This document shows, piece by piece, positions 57,782-64,000 of a DNA stretch of 64,000 nucleotides. A model generated the notes under the pieces. The model was not told the DNA's origin and searched no databases. It saw only the letters and a program-made list of their open reading frames with translations. The position numbers were made by a program, and so were the translations under genes. The stretch is from Leptospira soteropolitanensis (GTDB taxonomy: Bacteria; Spirochaetota; Leptospiria; Leptospirales; Leptospiraceae): the NCBI RefSeq assembly GCF_026151655.1, contig NZ_JAMQPN010000001.1, positions 496,001 to 560,000 on the forward strand, read 5' to 3'. Each line of letters begins with the position of its first letter. The first letter of the stretch is position 1.

Positions 57782-60757
57782 ATGAAACATTTTATCACTT
57801 TTTTGCTGGGTACTATTTTAATTTCTACAACTCTAACTGCCCAGGCCACTGGCTCAATCAGTGGTGTCATTATCGATTCTGAAAATGGGGAAGCAGTTTT
57901 TGGAGCTACGATCGTAGTCCGCTCAGAGAAAAAATTCGCAAAAACGGATTTTGACGGCAAGTATTCCTTAGCATTACCTCCAGGATCTTATGACGTAGAA
58001 TTTCAAATGTATGGTTATGGCCCCCAAAGACGTAATATTACTGTGTCAGCAGGTAAAAACCAATCAGTCAATGTAACCTTTGGTGCTCAAACATTAGAGA
58101 CCGTCGAAGTAAAAGATAGGTCTCTCAATAACACGGAGTCAGCCATGTTGGCTTTGCAAAGAAAATCAGCTGGAGTTTCTGATGGAATATCTCAAGAGGC
58201 AATTAAAAAAAGCCCTGACTCGAATGCAGGAGATGTTGTTAGAAGGGTAACAGGTATTACACTCGTCGGAGGGAAGTATGTATTTGTTCGTGGGTTAGGA
58301 GAGAGGTATTCAAATACAGTTTTAAACGAAGTGTTAATTCCTTCCACAGAACCTGATAAAAGGGTAGTTCCCCTCGATATATTTCCTTCTACGATGATTA
58401 AAAATATTAGAGTCCTAAAAACTTTTGTACCCGAAGATCCTGCGGAATTTTCAGGAGGACTTGTTAAAATTGAAACGCAAGAATACCCAGATTCTTTTCA
58501 AATGAGTGCTGGCCTTGGTATCGGTCGAAATATGAATACAACTGGAAAAGAGTTTAAAACCCTGGACGCAGTTGATTTTTTAGGTCGTCCTAATTCAGAT
58601 TATAAACTTCCTGGTATTGTAAATTCACTTCCATCCACTATGCCGTTAGAGCCTGGTAATCGTTTTGGTGGTTTGCCACCGGATTTTGTTAATTTAGCCG
58701 CCACATCTTTTAATCAACAATGGACACCAGATACGGGAAAAGCTGGTTATGATAAAAATGTTAACTTTTCTGTTGGTAATACTTTCAAATTAACTGAATC
58801 GGGACAAAGATTGGGTATACTTTTCGGAGTGATGAAAAGTGAGGAATATAGATTTAAAGATGAAAAATCAGGACGTTACATAAGAAACAACATTGGTGGA
58901 GTTGAATTAAAAGAAACTACCTATCTGCAATCGATCCAAACCCAAGACTCAAAAATATACAATAAAGATACAAATTTTGCAACAAATTTGAACCTCAGTT
59001 ATGAATTAACAAAAGGACAACAAATATATTTAAAGAATTTGTATACTATTGCTTCCGATACGATGGTAAGAGATTCATTTGGGCAAAATTTCATTGATAG
59101 CTTTGATTTTATTTCTCAAACAGGAATGGTTACTTCTAGAGGATTATTCAATACAGTGCTCGGAGGAGATCATGCTCTCCAATTTGGAAGTATGGCAAGG
59201 CCTCATAAAATTGAATGGAATCTTGCGTATGCTTTGGCAAATAGAGACGAACCAAATTTAACTCAACAAGTTTGGAGAAGGGCTAACCCAGCAAATTTTA
59301 CAGAACCATATTTCAAATTAGGTAACAATCCTGATGGTACTCGTTTTTTCTCAACATCAGAAGATACAGTTCGTCAGGCAAATTTGAAGTACACAATACC
59401 GTTCGAACAATGGAATGGATTGAAGTCCGAATTGAAAGTCGGTGGAATGGCCTTAGATCGTTTCAAAAGTTTTTCTTTTAGGGAATTTGGAAATAAATCA
59501 AATATTGGTACACAGACCGCTGATTATTGGCCAGTTCCAGGAGAAATTGGTTATAATCCTACTCAGTACATTCGTAATTCAACTGGTGTCGCCAATAAAA
59601 CATTCTCAGAGCGGCAAATCGAACAAAATGCCTACGACGCCGAACAAAAACTCCATGCACAATTTGCGCAAGTGGATATGCCACTTATGCCAAAATTAAG
59701 ATTTGTTGGTGGTGTTCGGTTTGAGGATTCATTTCAAAAAGTAAAAACTTTCAGAACGCGAGATACCGCGTCACTTTCAAACGTAGATTATGGCTGCGAC
59801 ATTCAAAATGAAGATGTTAGAGTAGCACTAATCCGATCAAATGTATGTAACCAAGACAATAACGGAATAGGTGTTCTCAGAAACCAAGATCGACTTCCTT
59901 CTGCCAATATGGTTTGGGAAATGCACAAAGATATGAATCTTAGATTTGGTTATACTCAGACATTGACTAGACCAGATTTAAGAGAATTATCTCCTTTTGG
60001 ATTTACCCCTTATTTTGGCGCAGACCGTATTTTTGGTAACCCGAATCTAAGACGTAGTTATATTCATAATTATGATGTAAGGTATGAATATTATATAACT
60101 AATACAGATTATTTCGGGATTGGCGCGTTTTATAAGCATATGTCTAACCCGATTGAAATGGTGGGCTTACCACGAGCTGGTGGGATTAGTTTTAATTTTT
60201 CTTATACAAATGCAAAGGAAGCAACTATTGAAGGAGTCGAATTCGATTATAGGAAAGAATTTTTTGATAAGTTCAGAGTAGAAACAAATGTGTTCTTAAT
60301 TAAGTCACATGTTCAAGTAATTCCTTGGGAAAATATTACTTTTATTAGGGCTGGTATAGTTGATAGACTAAATCAGACTGCAACTTATGACCCAACAAAT
60401 ATTTCTCGGCGATTGCAAGGTCAATCTGACTATGTCTTTAATTTGAAATTTGATTATTTCTTAACTTCGAAAAAGAATCAAACATTGGGTGTTTATTATA
60501 ATTTCTTCGGAGACCGAATCTACTCCGTGGGAACAGATGGAAATCCCGATGCTATTGAAAAAGGTGTGGGTTTGACGGATATCGTGTATACATTTAAACA
60601 TGATGATCGATTAGATTTCAAAGCTGCAGCTAAAAATATTTTTGATACTAGATTTAAAGTATACCAAAGAAGTGAACTTACTGGAGAAGATTTACTCTTC
60701 TATTCATATAGAATGGGTGTAACTTTCACAGTAGCGGCAACTTATAAATTTTTCTAA
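57782..60757 (+). CDS. TonB-dependent outer-membrane receptor with carboxypeptidase-like N-terminal domain
   Basis: 991 residues. A signal peptide ending LTAQA, an N-terminal carboxypeptidase-regulatory-like (CarboxypepD_reg) domain (about 24-100: [19 protein letters not shown]), a plug domain with [35 protein letters not shown], and a beta-barrel ending with Phe (TYKFF). It would import a ligand too large for porins. The context (Pho box 2.1 kb upstream, two lipoproteins) suggests a phosphorus-containing substrate, an inference only. Confidence 0.92.
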   Translation: MKHFITFLLGTILISTTLTAQATGSISGVIIDSENGEAVFGATIVVRSEKKFAKTDFDGKYSLALPPGSYDVEFQMYGYGPQRRNITVSAGKNQSVNVTFGAQTLETVEVKDRSLNNTESAMLALQRKSAGVSDGISQEAIKKSPDSNAGDVVRRVTGITLVGGKYVFVRGLGERYSNTVLNEVLIPSTEPDKRVVPLDIFPSTMIKNIRVLKTFVPEDPAEFSGGLVKIETQEYPDSFQMSAGLGIGRNMNTTGKEFKTLDAVDFLGRPNSDYKLPGIVNSLPSTMPLEPGNRFGGLPPDFVNLAATSFNQQWTPDTGKAGYDKNVNFSVGNTFKLTESGQRLGILFGVMKSEEYRFKDEKSGRYIRNNIGGVELKETTYLQSIQTQDSKIYNKDTNFATNLNLSYELTKGQQIYLKNLYTIASDTMVRDSFGQNFIDSFDFISQTGMVTSRGLFNTVLGGDHALQFGSMARPHKIEWNLAYALANRDEPNLTQQVWRRANPANFTEPYFKLGNNPDGTRFFSTSEDTVRQANLKYTIPFEQWNGLKSELKVGGMALDRFKSFSFREFGNKSNIGTQTADYWPVPGEIGYNPTQYIRNSTGVANKTFSERQIEQNAYDAEQKLHAQFAQVDMPLMPKLRFVGGVRFEDSFQKVKTFRTRDTASLSNVDYGCDIQNEDVRVALIRSNVCNQDNNGIGVLRNQDRLPSANMVWEMHKDMNLRFGYTQTLTRPDLRELSPFGFTPYFGADRIFGNPNLRRSYIHNYDVRYEYYITNTDYFGIGAFYKHMSNPIEMVGLPRAGGISFNFSYTNAKEATIEGVEFDYRKEFFDKFRVETNVFLIKSHVQVIPWENITFIRAGIVDRLNQTATYDPTNISRRLQGQSDYVFNLKFDYFLTSKKNQTLGVYYNFFGDRIYSVGTDGNPDAIEKGVGLTDIVYTFKHDDRLDFKAAAKNIFDTRFKVYQRSELTGEDLLFYSYRMGVTFTVAATYKFF

Positions 60758-60770
60758 GTTTTTCTTCTAA

Positions 60771-60795
60771 CCTCGCTTTTGCGGGGTTTCTTTCT
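60771..60795 (+). terminator. Terminator after the TonB-dependent receptor
   Basis: A stem CCTCGC / GCGGGG around TTTT, with a T/C-rich tail (TTTCTTTCTC), starts about 15 bases after the receptor stop. Confidence 0.6.
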
Positions 60796-60845
60796 CTATG
60801 TCAGCTAGTTATAAGTTTTAAACATTCTTAAACAAATTTTTTCCT

Positions 60846-60876
60846 AAAAGCCCTACCCAAAAGGTGGGGCTTTTTA
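60846..60876. terminator. Bidirectional terminator-like hairpin
   Basis: AAAAGCCCTACC (60846-60857) and GGTGGGGCTTTT (60863-60874) form a 12-bp stem with one G-T pair, flanked by A on one side and T on the other, between convergent genes. Confidence 0.85.
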
Positions 60877-60919
60877 TTTATGAACCTTTTGAAATTATAT
60901 ATTTTAATTCCAGCCACCA

Positions 60920-60939
60920 AACCCCGCATCTGCGGGGTT
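60920..60939 (-). terminator. GC hairpin after the SPFH gene
   Basis: AACCCCGC (60920-60927), loop ATCT, GCGGGGTT (60932-60939): a perfect 8-bp stem just beyond the stop of the minus-strand gene. The T-run is short (TTT), so strength is unsure. Confidence 0.5.
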
Positions 60940-60944
60940 ACGCC

Positions 60945-61775
60945 CTATTTCCCCTCTGGATTTACGATAATCGGTAATCCATCTTTTCCGTTTGGAACAA
61001 ATATCAATTTATTATTCGGATTCTCCATCGCTTTCAATTGAATGTATTTTGGTGTTAAGGATTCAGAAATCATTCGTTGCGCTTTGGCTTGTGCTTCCGC
61101 TTCAATGAGTACGGCCTTGGCTCTACCATCTGCCGAGATCTGTTGGATTTCAGCGTCTCGTTTTGCAATATTGATTTCGAACTTCATTTGTTCTTGTTCT
61201 TGTTGTTTGGTGAGTTTACTTTCAATCGCTTTTAAAATGGAAGGGCTATACTCCACATCATCAATAATGACATCATCGATTTCGACATGTTTGTCTTTTA
61301 GTTTCTCTGCAAGAGATTTTTTGATCTGTGCAGAAACGTTAGGTGTTTCTTTGGAAATCGAAACCATATTGTAAGCAGATAAAATATTTCGTATTGCAGT
61401 TCGAAACTGAGGTTTAACTACCTTTTCATAATAATCTCTGCCAATCTCCATTTCTAGTTCGTAGATTTCATTTTGGATCGGTCGGATGATGATCGCTGCA
61501 CTAACGGTGATGGTTAAATCATCTCGAGTTAATACTTCTACCTTTTCTTGGTGACTCGTCCATTGGATGGAGTATACGTATACGCTATTCCAAGGCATGT
61601 AAGTTTGCACCCTGGATTCCAGAGGTTTCTGGCTAAGTCCTGTGCTATAGGGTCTCCACATGAGTCCTACCTCTCCTGGACTGATGATAGACAAACAAGA
61701 TACAAATGAAGAAAGGCTCACACCCAAAAAAACAAGGAACTGGAAACTGTTTGGAAAAATGGATCGACGTTTCAT
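60945..61775 (-). CDS. SPFH/prohibitin-family lipoprotein
   Basis: 276 residues. The signal ends SSFVSC (lipobox). The Band-7/SPFH domain (about 30-200) includes SPGEVGLMWRPYS and VLTRDDLTITVSAAIIIRP, followed by a helical, Glu/Ala/Lys-rich region (AEIQQISADGRAKAVLIEAEAQAKAQ). Such proteins form membrane-bound rings that scaffold other proteins. A lipidated form is less common than one with a transmembrane helix. Confidence 0.88.
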   Translation of the reverse strand: MKRRSIFPNSFQFLVFLGVSLSSFVSCLSIISPGEVGLMWRPYSTGLSQKPLESRVQTYMPWNSVYVYSIQWTSHQEKVEVLTRDDLTITVSAAIIIRPIQNEIYELEMEIGRDYYEKVVKPQFRTAIRNILSAYNMVSISKETPNVSAQIKKSLAEKLKDKHVEIDDVIIDDVEYSPSILKAIESKLTKQQEQEQMKFEINIAKRDAEIQQISADGRAKAVLIEAEAQAKAQRMISESLTPKYIQLKAMENPNNKLIFVPNGKDGLPIIVNPEGK

Positions 61776-61799
61776 AGTTAAACCATTAGACTAAAACAG

Positions 61800-62297
61800 A
61801 TGTTACCATTTCTATCCAGTCGATTTTTTATTCCTGTGAAGTTCTTTATCATTTTTTTGGCAATCGTCCATTTTGGTGTATTCTGTATGGAGGATGAAAC
61901 CGTTGTCAAATCCCCAATGAGCCGAGAACATCGGCTTTTCCTCGCTGTAGAAAAAGGAAACTTAGAATTAGTAAAAGAACTTTTGGCTGAGGGAATTTCG
62001 ATCAATGCTAAGGACTCCTTAGGCAATTCCCCTCTTATCAAAGCCGCTGACGAAGAGGATTTAGACATGGCAAAGTTCTTAATCGAAAAAGGTGCTAATG
62101 TCAACCTACGTAATACGACAGGAGAAACCGCACTCTACCGCGCGGTGTATCGTGGAAATTTGGATTTAGTAAAACTCTTAGTAAAAGCTGGTGCAGAAAC
62201 CAAAGTGAAAACCGTCGGTGGAGTAAGTCTTTCCGAACTTGCTGACGAACGAGGAGAAGAGGGAATCTTACAATATTTAAGTTCTTTGAAAAAATAA
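61800..62297 (+). CDS. Ankyrin-repeat protein, exported
   Basis: 165 residues. A hydrophobic N terminus ending GVFC (possible lipobox), then three ankyrin repeats: REHRLFLAVEKGNLELVKELL, GNSPLIKAADEEDLDMAKFLI and GETALYRAVYRGNLDLVKLL. It mediates protein binding. It diverges from the SPFH gene with 24 bases between starts, so promoters must overlap. Confidence 0.85.
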   Translation: MLPFLSSRFFIPVKFFIIFLAIVHFGVFCMEDETVVKSPMSREHRLFLAVEKGNLELVKELLAEGISINAKDSLGNSPLIKAADEEDLDMAKFLIEKGANVNLRNTTGETALYRAVYRGNLDLVKLLVKAGAETKVKTVGGVSLSELADERGEEGILQYLSSLKK

Positions 62298-62398
62298 TTA
62301 GATGAAACGATTTGGTTTACTAGAATTTCCCCATTACTCTGACCTTCGACTTCAGCTGCTATTTCGCAACTGAAGTTGTATGGACAAGTTAAGTTTTT

Positions 62399-63838
62399 CT
62401 ACCGATTCATTTCCACCAAGGTCTCAAAAAGGATCTTAGTCCCAAGTTCCAAATTATCAACTGTCATATTTTCATTTTTTCCATGCATTCCATCAATGTC
62501 TTCCGACTTGAGAACTGCAGGAATCAGACCGTATGCTTTGATCCCTACACGTCTTAAATAGGAATTATCAGTTTTTCCAGGTGAAAGAAAGGGAGTTACC
62601 GTACTATTTGGAAATTTATTTACGGAAACCGCTGCCAAGGTGCTAAAAAAGCGAGTATTGATGGGTGATACATCTGTAGGATTGATATCAGTAAATGTAA
62701 TCTCAGCATTGTATTTGGCAGCGATGGTTTTTACCTGATTGGCAAATTCCTCAATATTGACACCAGGTAGAGTGCGAATGTCCAATCTTCCTGAAGCTTC
62801 GCCTGCTATGACATTCTCTCCACCTTCACCTTCTGTGGTGCGAAATCCTGTAATAGACTTTGTATTCGTAGTCATGGCAGTCAGGTGGCGATTGCTTCGT
62901 ATGGTTCCATGTAACAAAGGTTTAATGATTGGGTTTCTTGCATTTTTCAAAAAGAATGATTTTGGAAAAGAACTGATTGTTCCTAGTTGGTAAAAGAACG
63001 CATCAGTTTCTTCTGTGATACGAATATCAGATTCGAGTTCTCTCACTTCATTAAAAAATTGAATTAAGGATAAAGCTGGATATTGTGTAGGGGGAGAAGA
63101 CCCGTGTCCACTGGTTCCCTTAATTTTTGCTCTTAACCAAATATTTCCTTTTTCCGCATATTGAATGTTAAAGATTGTGGAACCAGGAATTACAATGTCC
63201 CTTGTGGCGACTCCGCCTTCATTGATGGCATATTCATATCCCTCAAAAACTTGTTTTTGTTTGGAAGTCATATACTTTCCACCTAACTCCGATCCAGATT
63301 CTTCATCGGCCAATGCCAAATACATAATTTTTCTGGTTCTTGGAATTCCTGATCGTTTGATTTCCAGAAAGGCAAGTAATTCCATAACCGCCATTCCTTT
63401 CATATCTATAGCACCTCGTCCCCAAACTCGCCCATCGTTTACAGTGCCGGAAAGAGGTGCCATTTTCCATTCACGAGGATCAAATTCGACTGTATCCAAA
63501 TGGTTTGCTAGGATAATTCCTGGCTCTGGATTGGGAACCGTGGCTGGTAATTCCGCAATTAAATTGGGTCGTGTGGGGTATTTGGGATCATAGACAAAAC
63601 GAGAAGGGATTTCTTCTTTGGTAAGGATTCCTTGGATGTATTTTGCCACTTGGATTTCGTTTCCCCGTACGGAAGGGATCTTTAGAAGATCAGACAAAAG
63701 TTTGACAGCCTCGGTTCTACGGGCTTCCCAATTTACTTTCGGGTAAGATTGTTTCAGTTCTGCATATTTAACTTTTTGACCGAACGAACATTGTAATAAG
63801 AAACCGATCCCCATTAAAAACGAAATGAAAAATTTCAT
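62399..63838 (-). CDS. M20-family metallopeptidase, lipoprotein
   Basis: 479 residues. The leader ends FLLQC (lipobox). Metal ligands of the M20 family are visible: NHLDTV (His), GRGAIDMKG (Asp), ALADEESG (Glu, Glu). The dimerisation lid has GTSGHGSSPP. Substrates are probably peptides (carboxypeptidase-like). It starts 67 bases downstream of the next minus-strand gene's stop. Confidence 0.9.
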   Translation of the reverse strand: MKFFISFLMGIGFLLQCSFGQKVKYAELKQSYPKVNWEARRTEAVKLLSDLLKIPSVRGNEIQVAKYIQGILTKEEIPSRFVYDPKYPTRPNLIAELPATVPNPEPGIILANHLDTVEFDPREWKMAPLSGTVNDGRVWGRGAIDMKGMAVMELLAFLEIKRSGIPRTRKIMYLALADEESGSELGGKYMTSKQKQVFEGYEYAINEGGVATRDIVIPGSTIFNIQYAEKGNIWLRAKIKGTSGHGSSPPTQYPALSLIQFFNEVRELESDIRITEETDAFFYQLGTISSFPKSFFLKNARNPIIKPLLHGTIRSNRHLTAMTTNTKSITGFRTTEGEGGENVIAGEASGRLDIRTLPGVNIEEFANQVKTIAAKYNAEITFTDINPTDVSPINTRFFSTLAAVSVNKFPNSTVTPFLSPGKTDNSYLRRVGIKAYGLIPAVLKSEDIDGMHGKNENMTVDNLELGTKILFETLVEMNR

Positions 63839-63905
63839 GAAACTTTTCCCCTTCTTCCGAAAAGAAGAGAATCATGGATTTCCAAACTTGAAAGAAAAAA
63901 CTGAG

Positions 63906-64000
63906 TTAAATTTTTCGTAAAACCAATCTCACAATGGCGGCCTTTCCTCTATGGAACGGACTTTCATTCAGTTCAATCTCCAAGGCTTCTTCATATTCAA
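63906..64000 (-). CDS. 3' end of an uncharacterised minus-strand gene
   Basis: A frame open from the right edge to a TAA (63906-63908) gives a 31-codon tail ending in GKAAIVRLVLRKI. It is too short to identify; reading frame and position make it a plausible gene end. Confidence 0.4.
   Translation of the reverse strand, partial: EYEEALEIELNESPFHRGKAAIVRLVLRKI

Noticed and set aside
63165..63593. Plus-strand 142-codon frame at the right end
   Set aside because: Antisense to the M20 peptidase, whose metal motifs are clear.

Overview
The window is AT-rich (by eye near 38-40% GC) and looks like Leptospira chromosome, more likely a saprophytic (L. biflexa-type) than a pathogenic strain. I infer this from many lipoproteins with loose spirochaetal lipoboxes, AT-rich coding sequence with frequent TTG starts, the hrcA-grpE-dnaK-dnaJ order under a CIRCE operator, and the combination of RND pumps, TonB-linked genes and SPFH and DUF2961 proteins. 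No 16S gene or species marker is present, so the genus is an inference and the species is not fixed. No rRNA, tRNA, CRISPR array, complete insertion sequence or prophage was seen.

Layout. 1-3.9 kb (minus): a truncated M1 aminopeptidase lipoprotein and a tandem amidase-like lipoprotein. 3.9-7.7 kb (plus): a small exported protein, a GMC oxidoreductase and a TPR protein. 7.7-10.5 kb (minus): a tight operon of a TonB-like protein, a specialised NusG paralogue, KdsD and AroD. 10.5-17 kb (plus): AroC, a response regulator, an isolated NuoG-NuoI pair, an exported unknown and a thiolase. 16.9-19.5 kb is an accessory scar: imperfect repeats, a broken BrnT-type toxin-antitoxin pair, then a DUF35 protein, two small unknowns and hairpin elements. 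19.5-30 kb (minus): a complete tripartite HAE1 RND pump with a small exported leader protein, a GH13 glucosidase and GlnD. 30-32.8 kb (plus): a membrane protein, a DUF2961 (GH172-like) protein and a PAS-GGDEF cyclase. 32.8-40 kb (plus): the heat-shock operon, an oxidoreductase, YqgE and an SDR protein.

40.1-49.2 kb is the most unusual block: five tightly coupled plus-strand genes encoding two circularly permuted ATP-grasp modules, two alpha-E modules, two transglutaminase-like proteases and one DUF2126 amidoligase domain. This is a predicted peptide-ligase and peptidase system of unknown product. One set is split into separate genes and the other is fused, and the fused ATP-grasp copy lacks the glycine-rich loop of the split copy.

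49.3-64 kb: an orphan CzcA-type RND metal pump whose start codon lies inside a perfect inverted repeat, an ArsC-like protein, MurB, MltG, a small unknown, then a probable phosphate-starvation locus. In that locus five 11-bp-phased PhoB-type half-sites precede a beta-helix-like lipoprotein, followed by a small lipoprotein and a TonB-dependent receptor. The window ends with an SPFH lipoprotein, an ankyrin lipoprotein, an M20 peptidase and the end of one more minus-strand gene.
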